Shown piece after piece: positions 54,543 to 62,752 of a stretch of DNA of 64,000 bases. The stretch comes from Syntrophomonas sp. (GTDB taxonomy: Bacteria > Bacillota > Syntrophomonadia > Syntrophomonadales > Syntrophomonadaceae): assembly GCA_016841875.1 (NCBI GenBank), contig JAENYG010000007.1, positions 131,452 to 195,451 of the forward strand, in the 5' to 3' direction. Within the stretch, counting starts at the first letter, position 1. Each line of letters starts with the position of its first letter. The translations under genes were made by a program, and so were the position numbers. Below the pieces are notes generated by a model. The model was given only the letters and a program-made list of their open reading frames with translations. It did not search any database and had not been told where the DNA came from.

Positions 54543-57209
54543 CTAGTAAACCTGCTTATAGAGTTCGAGGATTTCATCCGGGCTGGCCACAGGACGTGCA
54601 TTGTAAAGGGTAACCGCGTCGCCCATGGCATGCACGCTGCATTCCATAAGACCGTCTTCCGGAACACCGACCTCACGCAGGGTAAGCGGATGGCCAACCT
54701 CCTTCATTAACTTTTCGATTTCATCGGCAGCCGCGAATGCGGCATCACGCTTGTCCATGCCGAAGGTATTGACTCCCAGTGACTGGGCGATCAAAGCCAG
54801 CTTATCCGTGGCATGGTCGACATTGAAGCGCATCACCTTGGGGAGCACCAGGCCGCAGGCCTCGCCATGGGGCACACCATAGAGATGACCAAGAGTATGG
54901 GCCATGGAATGAGCCAGGGCAACGAAGGAAATGGTAAAAGCACACCCCGCCATCGTCGATGCCGCCGCCAGATTTAAGCGTGCCGCTTCGTTCTTGCCAT
55001 CCTTGACGGCAATTGGAAGGTTTTCCTTGATCAAACGGATAGCATGCAAGGCCAGGCCGTCGCAAATAGGATTGGTGGTGATGGTGGTCAGTGCCTCAAT
55101 GGAATGGGTCATGGCATCCATGGCCGTACCGGCTGTCAGTCGCGGAGGCAGGGTCATGGTGAAGCGCGGATCGAGGATGGCGACATTCGGTGCCAGCCAG
55201 GATTCAATGATATAGGACTTGCGTCCGGCGACTTTGTTATTGATAACCGCAGCCCATGTTACTTCGCTTCCGGTTCCCGAGGTGGTTGGAATAACTATAT
55301 GAGGTGTTTGGGGTTCATGGAGTCTGGACCAGGAGATATTGTCATTGCAGCAGCCCCCGTTCTTCATGGTAGTGCAGACTGCCTTGGCCGTGTCGATGAC
55401 GCTTCCGCCGCCTACACTTACGATGCAATCGGCCTTCAATTGACGGCCCATTTCAACGGCGGCATCAACTGTTTCCAGGTTCGTATCCTGGGGAATGTCA
55501 CTGAAAACGCCGACGCAGAAGTCCGCCAGGGCATCCTGAGCCAGCTGGGCAAGACCAGCCTTGATGATGCCGGGATCCGTCAAGATAAGGGCCCGGCTGC
55601 AGCCCAGGTCAACCACTTCCTTGGCTACGGAAGCCAGTGACCCGTGACCGGCGTTGATCTTGGTGGGGCAATTGTAGATATATTTAGGAAGCGATTTATT
55701 ATCGGAAATGAGAGCCGAAATGGTGTAATTCGATTCGGCGTGGGCAAAACTGCTAACATGAATCCGCTTAGTCTGCGTATATTCTGACAAACCGATGTGG
55801 CTGAGTTCACGCCCGACGCCGGACTGCTTGTAGCCGCCGAAAGGACAGAAGTGGCCGAAGTAATGGTAGTTGTTGATCCACATAGTTCCTGTACGGACCT
55901 GCCGGGCAATGCGTTCGGCCCGGGCGGTGTTGTTGGAAAGGACACCTCCGCCTAACCCATAGATGGATTTGTTGGCGATGGCCACGGCCTCTTCGTCGCT
56001 GTCAAATTTTATAAGGGAAACAACCGGGCCGAAGATCTCTTCCTGGGCAATGCGCATGTCGTTTTTCACATCCGCAAATACGGTGGGCGCATAATAGAAG
56101 CCGCCCTTGATTCCCTGGACTTCTACGCGTTTGCCGCCAGTGATCAGGGTAGCGCCTTCTTTCTTACCCACTTGGACATATCCGTCAACGGTTGCTAATT
56201 GCTCGCGGCTGACCAGAGGCCCCTGGTGGGTGGTTCCTAGAAGCTGATAGCCGACACGCAGGGCCTCGGCCCGTTTTTTGAATTTTTCCACGAATTCATC
56301 GTGGATCTTCGAGTGAACTAATACGCGGGTGCCTGATTCACAAACCTGGCCCATGTGGAAGAATGTTCCGAAAGCCGCTACATCTATGGCATGATCCATA
56401 TCGCAGTCATCCAGGACGATATTGGCTGATTTGCCTCCCAGTTCGAGGGTTACCTTTTTGACCGTCCCGGAGGCCATCTGCATGATTTCCCGCCCCACCT
56501 CGGTACTGCCGGTAAAGGAGATCTTATCGACTTCTGGATGGGTGCAGAGAACCTTGCCCAGCGATCCGCCCGGGCCGGGGATCACATTGATGACACCCTT
56601 GGGAATGCCCGCTATCTTTGAGGCCTCCGCGATGATGAGGGCCGTAAGCGGCGTCACCGAGGCCGGCTTCAAGACGATTGAATTGCCCATAATGATGGCC
56701 TGGCCGATCTTCCAGAAGGCCATGACCATCGGAAAATTCCAGGGAATAATGCCTACGCAGACGCCGACCGGTTCGCGGCGAATGTAGTCGCGTCCAAAAT
56801 CAAAGGGATTGCCTTGAACTTTTATTTCCTCCTCCCAGGGATATTTGAAGGAAGCATAATTGGCAAGATCCTTCATCATATTGGCACCGAAGCCCAGGGG
56901 CGTCACCTTGGAAAAATTGATGACCTGGCCGGCATCCATGGATTCCGTAACGGCCAGACGCATGGCCATGGTATTGATCTGATCGGCAAAATCATAGACC
57001 TTTTGCGCACGGGCCGCCGGAGTTAAACCGCTCCACACTCCGCTGTCGAAAGAACGGCGGGCGGCCATGATGGCAGCTTCTGCATCGGCCAATCCGGCCT
57101 GGGCCACCGTTGCGATTACCTGTTCGTTTCCCGGATCAATAGTCTCATACATCCTTCCATCTTTTGCATCGACAAACTCACCATCGATAAACAATTTGTA
57201 ATGATCCAT
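54543..57209 (-). CDS. Fusion of hydrolytic-type aldehyde dehydrogenase and iron alcohol dehydrogenase
   Basis: An 888-residue two-domain enzyme. Residues 1-490 are a classical NAD(P)+ aldehyde dehydrogenase: IPWNFP (N158), VTLELGGKS (E256, general base), GQVCESGTR (C290, nucleophile) and EEIFGP. Residues 505-888 are a group III iron alcohol dehydrogenase: SVGGGSVIDTAKAV, PTTSGTGSEVTWAAV and putative metal ligands D698, H702, H767 and H781. AdhE has the same domain order, but its aldehyde domain is CoA-acylating and lacks the LELGGKS glutamate. This protein should therefore interconvert alcohol, aldehyde and free acid rather than acyl-CoA (inference). ATG 57209 follows GGAGGAGG. It is GC-richer than its neighbours, suggesting transfer. 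Three palindromes lie upstream. Confidence 0.9.
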   Translation of the reverse strand: MDHYKLFIDGEFVDAKDGRMYETIDPGNEQVIATVAQAGLADAEAAIMAARRSFDSGVWSGLTPAARAQKVYDFADQINTMAMRLAVTESMDAGQVINFSKVTPLGFGANMMKDLANYASFKYPWEEEIKVQGNPFDFGRDYIRREPVGVCVGIIPWNFPMVMAFWKIGQAIIMGNSIVLKPASVTPLTALIIAEASKIAGIPKGVINVIPGPGGSLGKVLCTHPEVDKISFTGSTEVGREIMQMASGTVKKVTLELGGKSANIVLDDCDMDHAIDVAAFGTFFHMGQVCESGTRVLVHSKIHDEFVEKFKKRAEALRVGYQLLGTTHQGPLVSREQLATVDGYVQVGKKEGATLITGGKRVEVQGIKGGFYYAPTVFADVKNDMRIAQEEIFGPVVSLIKFDSDEEAVAIANKSIYGLGGGVLSNNTARAERIARQVRTGTMWINNYHYFGHFCPFGGYKQSGVGRELSHIGLSEYTQTKRIHVSSFAHAESNYTISALISDNKSLPKYIYNCPTKINAGHGSLASVAKEVVDLGCSRALILTDPGIIKAGLAQLAQDALADFCVGVFSDIPQDTNLETVDAAVEMGRQLKADCIVSVGGGSVIDTAKAVCTTMKNGGCCNDNISWSRLHEPQTPHIVIPTTSGTGSEVTWAAVINNKVAGRKSYIIESWLAPNVAILDPRFTMTLPPRLTAGTAMDAMTHSIEALTTITTNPICDGLALHAIRLIKENLPIAVKDGKNEAARLNLAAASTMAGCAFTISFVALAHSMAHTLGHLYGVPHGEACGLVLPKVMRFNVDHATDKLALIAQSLGVNTFGMDKRDAAFAAADEIEKLMKEVGHPLTLREVGVPEDGLMECSVHAMGDAVTLYNARPVASPDEILELYKQVY

Positions 57210-57289
57210 TCTTAAACCTCCTCCATTCTTGAATTGTCATATAATCTGAAATCTGGTCAATACTTGCATACCCCCTCTCTGAAAACTCG

Positions 57290-57431
57290 AACGGCTGGCC
57301 GACTGAATATCGTGATAAATACTCTTAATAGAATAACTGAGGATGTAATATAAGTCGGTTGGCCGACTGAATATGGTGATAAATATCTCTGAAAAAACAA
57401 CTGAGGCTGTTATGTCCGTCGGCTAACCGAC
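57290..57431 (-). promoter_or_regulatory. Triple operator array, 64-bp period
   Basis: Palindromes lie at 57290-57303 (AACGGCTGGCCGAC, imperfect), 57354-57367 (GTCGGTTGGCCGAC) and 57418-57431 (GTCGGCTAACCGAC). Start-to-start spacing is exactly 64 bp twice. The intervening segments are themselves diverged tandem repeats sharing GGCCGACTGAATAT-GTGATAAATA and AACTGAGG. TTGACC lies between the array and the gene (57252-57257, minus strand), but its -10 is weak. Confidence 0.75.
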
Positions 57432-57656
57432 TAAAATGAAAGAAAAATTTTGAATGCAATAGAAAGACTGGATGTCAAGATCGAATTGGCAACAATAGCT
57501 CAAGTTTTGCAAAAAGTAAGAACCCTAAATCCTTGATAATATTGGAATATAGCGTAATAAAACTTTTTCATTTGGAAAATGCAGCTTCCCTAAAAAAATC
57601 TTATATTTCAAGGATAGGGTATTATAAAAAATATTCAATCACTGAAATATCAGTAA
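57432..57656. other. Intergenic AT-rich region
   Basis: No credible gene. A + frame from 57533 starts with TTG and has no ribosome site. Confidence 0.5.
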
Positions 57657-57685
57657 TTGACAATGAGGATTCTTGGGGGTATAAT
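57657..57685 (+). promoter_or_regulatory. Perfect consensus vegetative promoter of the LuxR-type gene
   Basis: TTGACA (57657-57662), 17-bp spacer and TATAAT (57680-57685) match the sigma-A consensus at all twelve positions. The predicted RNA starts near 57692, leaving a ~90-base leader. Confidence 0.85.
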
Positions 57686-57783
57686 TTAAAGTCCAATATG
57701 TGGAAAAATATATGTATAATTATTCGCAATACTATTCTATTTTAGAAATCGATCAAGAAACAGTATGTAAAGGATGGTCATTT

Positions 57784-58509
57784 ATGGAAAGAATAGATTG
57801 GCGGAAGGAGTATTGTCTTTATAAGAAAGAACTATTTAACACAGCAGAAGGACCCGAGTTTCTTGAGATGGCGATAGAGGGAATGAGACAGCATTTTCCC
57901 TTTGAACGAGCAGGTTTTATATCATACGACGCAGAAAAGCGAATAAAACAAGGAACCATCGGCTGTGGTTTTAACCAAAATGACATCATATCAATAAGAG
58001 AAGATGTCAGGGAGTGTCAAGCCTTTTTCATGGCCGCTATGGGCCGGCGTACCATTTTACTAAAAGAAGCATTAGTTGAAAAACTAATACCTCACCAGTA
58101 CATTCAAATATTTTCACTTAGATCACTTATTATTCAACCGCTGATAACCGCTCACAACGTCAACGGTTTTTTAATTCTCGACTCAGGATGCCGTAACACC
58201 ATTAAACAAAATTCGCCGCTATTCGACCTTTTACAGAATATTGGCAATGAACTGGGCATCTTATCCTGCAAACACGCAGCTTTTCCTCGTCTATCACTTG
58301 CACCAGAATCTGAGATAACTTTATCTCCCCGTGAATTGCAGGTTATGCAAGAATTGGCGTACGGTTTGACGATTCACGAGATAGCCGATCGCCTCGGGAT
58401 CAATCAGCTTACCGTTCGAGATTATTGTTCCTCAATTCTTAAGAAATTAGGGGCCATAAACCGTTCACATGCGGTAGCTATAGGCTTTCGCAATGGCATT
58501 ATTAATTAG
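57784..58509 (+). CDS. LuxR-type transcriptional regulator with GAF-like sensor domain
   Basis: About 241 residues from ATG 57784 (AAAGGATGG upstream); a longer GTG-started frame from 57700 would begin inside the promoter leader. Residues ~10-165 look like a GAF-type sensor. The C-terminal ~65 residues are a LuxR helix-turn-helix: LSPRELQVMQELAYGLTIHE, IADRLGINQLTVRDYCSSIL and KKLGAINRSHAVAIGF. No receiver domain is present, so the signal is probably a small molecule. It is divergent from the aldehyde/alcohol dehydrogenase gene and may control it. Confidence 0.85.
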   Translation: MERIDWRKEYCLYKKELFNTAEGPEFLEMAIEGMRQHFPFERAGFISYDAEKRIKQGTIGCGFNQNDIISIREDVRECQAFFMAAMGRRTILLKEALVEKLIPHQYIQIFSLRSLIIQPLITAHNVNGFLILDSGCRNTIKQNSPLFDLLQNIGNELGILSCKHAAFPRLSLAPESEITLSPRELQVMQELAYGLTIHEIADRLGINQLTVRDYCSSILKKLGAINRSHAVAIGFRNGIIN

Positions 58510-58723
58510 TCCACAGTATTACCGTTAAGCCCCACCAATATAATTCCAGCCATATAAGAATCAAAAAGGCATTATCTTTTACAAAGAATGTCACCAAATG
58601 CTCAGCCCGCTCTTTTTGAGTTCTGGTAGTCTAAAAACTTGACTTCCAATGCTTGAGGCGGTTCAGTAGAGTATGGAATTGTGCAGCAGGGAGGAATAAC
58701 TGTGGGATAGTGCTTAGATCTCA

Positions 58724-58751
58724 GAGTCCGGCGATTAAAATCACCGGACTC
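58724..58751. terminator. Hairpin between convergent genes
   Basis: GAGTCCGG and CCGGACTC enclose a second stem GATT/AATC with a 2-base loop. It lies 21 bp from the end of the minus-strand lipoprotein gene and 215 bp after the LuxR-type gene. T-runs are poor on both sides. The rest of 58510-58771 shows no gene. Confidence 0.55.
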
Positions 58752-58771
58752 CGAAATCAACTTATTTCTTT

Positions 58772-59704
58772 CTACTTGGGTTTACTTACTTCAACTTCTG
58801 TCATCCTGATGTCGCCGTCGGAGTACTTTTTAATTTGAATTTCGTATTCATATCCAGCTTTGATGCCCGTAATCTTGGTTCTGTCGGAGGTATCACTAAA
58901 TGTTAAATCCTGTGAATCTTGCAGTGCATCCTTAAACATCCCGCCGATTTCTTCAGCAGAATAAACGTCTTTCACGTAATATTGTACAGAAATAAAACCT
59001 TTTCCGGGTTCGAGTTTATCCCCCACAACCGAATAGATTTTTTCGATGCCATAAAGATCTATTACATTGAGAGGATAATCAGCTGGTAATTGAGCCTTCC
59101 ATGGTTTCAGAGCGTCGAGGTCAACCACGGTGTCCGCTAATATAAAGCTGTTTACCACTACATCGAATTCCTGCCTGCTGGTATTCACGTTTTCTTCTTT
59201 CATGGTTACTATCAGTTTGTAAAACAAGCCGTCTTTATATGATGTCAAAACAATGGTTCTGAAAGGTTTCCCCCCGACTTTACAGGAGTATTCTTCCAGT
59301 CTGGCGTTGTATTTTCCCAGTTTTAATTGCCTGGTTTCATAATTATCGTATTGCGAAGTGTCAAAGGATTTTGTCAGCCATTCTTCAGGATTTTCTCCAT
59401 AAATCATGTCCGGTTCAGTAATCTTAACTACAGCCTTGTCCCCATTGGCATGAGTTAATTCCGCAAACTGGTCGCCGTCTATCTCGCTGTTTAAGGTAAG
59501 GTCGTTGTACTTGAAAGAAAATCCATAGTCTTCGCTGATGAATTCATGGGCTCCCGAAACCTTTTCTCCGGTAGTGCCATCGTTCGTTGCATTTTCCCCG
59601 ACATTGTCATCGTTTGTTGTATTTTTGGAACACGAAGCTGATAATAAGCAGATCGTCAGCATTAAGACTAACAACAATAATTTTTTACCACGTTTCAAAA
59701 GCAT
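58772..59704 (-). CDS. Predicted lipoprotein of unknown function
   Basis: About 310 residues from ATG 59704 (AAAGGTGGT upstream). The signal peptide KKLLLLVLMLTICLLSASCSK ends in a lipobox-like SASC, so the mature protein is probably membrane-anchored outside the cell. It is followed by a Thr/Asn/Gly-rich spacer. The remainder is mixed alpha/beta, with no catalytic motif recognised. Confidence 0.75.
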   Translation of the reverse strand: MLLKRGKKLLLLVLMLTICLLSASCSKNTTNDDNVGENATNDGTTGEKVSGAHEFISEDYGFSFKYNDLTLNSEIDGDQFAELTHANGDKAVVKITEPDMIYGENPEEWLTKSFDTSQYDNYETRQLKLGKYNARLEEYSCKVGGKPFRTIVLTSYKDGLFYKLIVTMKEENVNTSRQEFDVVVNSFILADTVVDLDALKPWKAQLPADYPLNVIDLYGIEKIYSVVGDKLEPGKGFISVQYYVKDVYSAEEIGGMFKDALQDSQDLTFSDTSDRTKITGIKAGYEYEIQIKKYSDGDIRMTEVEVSKPK

Positions 59705-60017
59705 ACCACCTTTCAATAGGTCTAGAAATATAATACAGCAGCATTATTCGGCAGAGGATTCATAAGTATCGCATCCTCCCCTAGAGTAAAGAAAAACGGC
59801 TTGAATACCTTTATGGTATATTCTTGATATAATGCGGATTATCCTCCAGGTTTGGCAATAATCATTAAGGCTTTTGCTTCTTTGTGGACGCTCGTGTGGA
59901 CCGTCCCAGCGACACGGGGGACCAAGGATGTTCAGCGTTTTTGATAATAAACGTAATCCTCTTTTCATATCTTTATAAAAAGTCTGAGGTTAAACTCGGA
60001 GTGGAAGGAGGGAAGAA
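59705..60017. other. Divergent intergenic region
   Basis: This 313-bp gap separates two divergent lipoprotein genes and should hold both promoters. Near 59895-59925 it contains GTGTGGACCGTCCCAGCGACAC and GGGGACCAAGG, a decayed relative of the inverted repeat at 8052. No gene was recognised. Confidence 0.45.
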
Positions 60018-60509
60018 ATGAAAAGGATATTCATTTTTGCTGGGTTGGCTATCATACTGCTGGTATTGATGGTAAGTGGTTGCCGCTATTTTATGAACCA
60101 GGAATGGTTAAATCAAAGGCGAATTGAGCTCCTTGAAACTGCCCTGGCCCCCAAAACAGCGGAGGCAGCAGCCTATGACTGGGCAGAAGCGATTAAAACC
60201 AGGAATGGGGCATGGCAGTATGCATTGATGGATGAACAGCTTAGAGAACAGTATCTGCCTCAGTTTGAGGAAAGCAATTGGGTGACTGGATTTTCCAGCC
60301 CATGGGTAGAACAATACACGGTAAGCAGGGAAGCAGAGGAAATTAGTGATGTAAAATTCAAAATTAAATTCGATTGGTACACCAGTGATGGCTACGAGTA
60401 TTCTAATTTTGCATATCTTACGGTAAGTAAATTTGATACAGGTCCGGAAGATGAAAAATGGCTGATTACCTACCTGGATTTTAGTTATGATCCGGGTAAT
60501 GAGGAATAA
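60018..60509 (+). CDS. Predicted small lipoprotein
   Basis: 163 residues. The N-terminus KRIFIFAGLAIILLVLMVSGC has a good lipobox (VSGC). The mature part, with AEAAAYDWAEAIKTRNGAWQ and KWLITYLDFSYDPG, looks like a small NTF2/DUF4878-type extracytoplasmic fold, though that is only a guess. GGAAGGAGGG precedes the ATG. Function unknown. Confidence 0.75.
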   Translation: MKRIFIFAGLAIILLVLMVSGCRYFMNQEWLNQRRIELLETALAPKTAEAAAYDWAEAIKTRNGAWQYALMDEQLREQYLPQFEESNWVTGFSSPWVEQYTVSREAEEISDVKFKIKFDWYTSDGYEYSNFAYLTVSKFDTGPEDEKWLITYLDFSYDPGNEE

Positions 60510-60530
60510 TGTCCGAGAAATGAACGGTGA

Positions 60531-60585
60531 TGAACCTGATATGCAAATAAATTTATACTAGACCAGGTTCAGGATGCTTGTTTTT
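60531..60585 (+). terminator. Probable terminator after the small lipoprotein gene
   Basis: TGAACCTG (60531-60538) and CAGGTTCA (60564-60571) pair perfectly around a 25-base loop, and TTTTT follows at 60581. The long loop makes efficiency uncertain. Confidence 0.5.
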
Positions 60586-60800
60586 CGACCAGATGTGGAG
60601 GTTCTGCCATCTGTACTCATTTTAGATAATCCCGGGAAATTAAAGGATAGGTAATATTCATATACTCAGCTAATATTAGCTTGGAAAAAGGCAGCGTTGC
60701 TATGTGTTGTTAATGCTGCTTTTTCATTTCTATGTGTCATAAGGACTAACTGCACTCAAAAGGTGGACAAATAGTAACCGACCGTCCACACCGCGCTTAC
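60586..60800. other. Intergenic region before the right repeat copy
   Basis: No gene recognised. GGTGGACAAATAGTAACCGACCGTCCAC near 60761-60789 is a weak inverted repeat. Confidence 0.4.
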
Positions 60801-61018
60801 TTCCAGCGCCATTCTCTGGTCGGATAATCGATCGGATTGATCATTCTACTCATTCAGCAGCCCGCAAGTAGAATATTTCCACGAATTCTAAGAACCGGCT
60901 TCTAAACGGCGGACTTCGTCCAAGTAGTTTTCACATTGAGATCTTCAAGCCTTCATATTATATTTAATCCTCCAAAATCTTCTAGAACTTTACATACAGC
61001 ACATAATAAATATTTCTC
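60801..61018 (+). repeat. Diverged direct repeat, right copy with decayed ORF
   Basis: Counterpart of 48117-48340. Read on the minus strand from the conserved GTG (about 60934), the frame of the 72-residue ORF is broken by several single-base indels after VKT, so this copy is a pseudogene. The downstream 61019-61176 shows a short open frame ending AITLDLTHPNIKVMRIIEAR without a start codon, possibly another gene remnant. Confidence 0.75.
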
Positions 61019-61329
61019 AAGTAAGGTCATAGCCGATAACGGCTGCCGTTACCAGTAATCAGAATAAAACGGAAGATCATGTAGTCAACGTTGATATTGA
61101 AGTGGCAGCTATTACATTAGACTTAACGCACCCTAACATAAAAGTGATGCGCATAATTGAAGCTAGAAATCTGTAATTTGACATATTTCATGCTTGTGGA
61201 GGAAATTGCTGTAATATAACAGAATATGTAAATAAGCAATGGGCAAGCAGATTGCAGGGGGAAGATTTACTGCTATGAGTGTCAGAGGAAGCAGTTGAGA
61301 ACGACGATATCGGGGGGAGGGTGATCAGA

Positions 61330-61512
61330 ATGAGTGCTAAATTTGAGATTTTTAAAGATAACGTGGATCAGTTCAGATTCAGGTTAAAAGCTCCAAATGG
61401 AGAAATTATAGCCGTCAGTGAAGGATATATAACGAAACAATCCTGCCAAAAAGGGATTTCAGCCATACAGAAATATGCCCCTGCTGCAGAAATTGTTGAT
61501 CGGGCTAAATGA
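61330..61512 (+). CDS. DUF1508 (YegP-like) protein
   Basis: 60 residues: AKFEIFKDNVDQFRFRLKAP, NGEIIAVSEGYITKQSCQKG and IQKYAPAAEIVD, one complete DUF1508/YegP repeat. Many members carry two repeats; this has one. Function unknown. ATG 61330 with GGGGGGAGGGTG upstream is preferred to an earlier GTG at 61279. A hairpin and T-run follow. Confidence 0.85.
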   Translation: MSAKFEIFKDNVDQFRFRLKAPNGEIIAVSEGYITKQSCQKGISAIQKYAPAAEIVDRAK

Positions 61513-61527
61513 TGGGCAAATAAAGGG

Positions 61528-61566
61528 GGAGGGTATGGCTTCACTCCCTCCATAAGGTGGTTTTTT
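61528..61566 (+). terminator. Terminator after DUF1508 gene
   Basis: GGAGGG (61528-61533) and CCCTCC (61546-61551) form a hairpin; TTTTTT lies at 61561-61566, just inside the following gene remnant. Confidence 0.55.
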
Positions 61567-62692
61567 CGGGAACCGTAAAAGATGCGGGGGAAGAATACAA
61601 GGAAACCCGGATGAATAACGGAATCAGTGAATCCCAGCTGCCTAATGAATTTGATAAAGATGAATCCAGGATACTTATCGTAGCTGATAAATATCAGACT
61701 GGCTTTGACCAGCCCCGGCTGCATACTATGTACGTAGACAAAAAACTCTCCGGTGTAAAAGCCGTACAGACTCTATCCAGATTAAATCGAATCTACCCGG
61801 GTAAAGAAGATACATTTATCCTGGACTTCGTAAATGAACCGGATGATATTAAAACATCATTCCTGCCGTTTTACAGAGTAACGGTGCTGGATAACGATAT
61901 TGAGCCCAATGAGATATATACCATGGAGAGAAGCATCTATGATAAACAGGTGATCAACAAAGATGATGTATGTATATTTACCGATACCTTCTACAAGGAC
62001 AAACACTCTAAGACAGATATCAGCATCATGAACAACTGCGTCGATAATTCAGTTAATAGAATGGTTGATTTTACAAGGGAAGAAACTATAGAGTTTAAAA
62101 ATCTCATCAGGAAATTTATAAACCTGTATATGTTAATAATTCAGGTGGCACCAATAATAGATACTGAGCTGCATAGATTAAATATATACTTTCTAATCAA
62201 GAAAATCGAAGTCGAAGCACTGGAGGTGTAAATATTACCGATAAAGTGCTCTTGCAGTATTATAAATTGGAAAAGAAAAGCGAAGGTATTATATATCTTG
62301 AAGATGGTGAAAATGAGGGACTGGAAATAAAAGTGTTCGGTGGGGGCCAGGTAGCCGAACCGGAAACCGATTATCTCAGCAACATCATCGCCAGACTCAA
62401 TGAAAAATATGGAACCAACTTCTCCGAGTCGGAAAAGCTGGCTGTAGAACAGATCAGCTCCAATCTCAAAGCCAACAAAGACCTGGATTTAAAAGCCAAA
62501 GTGAACTCTTATGACGTCTTCAAACATGCTTTCGAACCCCAATTCCTCAACGGCGTGATCCAGAAATACGACAAAAACCAGGAATTCTACGGAAAAATTC
62601 TCAAAGACGATGGATTCAGAAATAAACTGATGGATTTGATGATGCTCGATATATATTCATCATTTAGGGATGGGACAGGGGTTAATGCGTGA
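61554..62692 (+). pseudogene. hsdR: Type I restriction enzyme HsdR, 3' remnant with frameshift
   Basis: The first frame (to 62231) reads VVFSGTVKDAGEEYKETRMN, ILIVADKYQTGFDQPRLHTM and VQTLSRLNRIYPGKEDTFIL, the second RecA-like motor domain of HsdR (motifs V-VI). It ends EALEV, and a one-base shift later the frame resumes NITDKVLLQYYKLEKKSEG to 62692 with the helical C-terminal domain (FEPQFLNGVIQKYDKNQEFY). The N-terminal nuclease and first motor domain, about two thirds of the protein, are missing, and there is no start codon or ribosome site. hsdM and hsdS are absent. It is inactive. Confidence 0.85.
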
Positions 62693-62752
62693 GGGATGAA
62701 GGCGGGATATTAAGTTCTAGAAAAGCCCAAATGGGTAAGTGGATTGCGGGAG

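Noticed and set aside
54055..54546. 163-codon + strand ORF
   Set aside because: No ribosome site; it runs antisense to the amber-interrupted minus-strand gene, whose codon pattern is more protein-like, and it ends at the dehydrogenase terminator.
54543..57209. Calling the fusion protein AdhE
   Set aside because: The aldehyde domain keeps the LELGGKS glutamate and VCESGTR context of hydrolytic enzymes, not the CoA-acylating AdhE pattern.
57533..57745. 70-codon + strand ORF upstream of the LuxR-type gene
   Set aside because: TTG start without ribosome site; it crosses the consensus promoter at 57657-57685.
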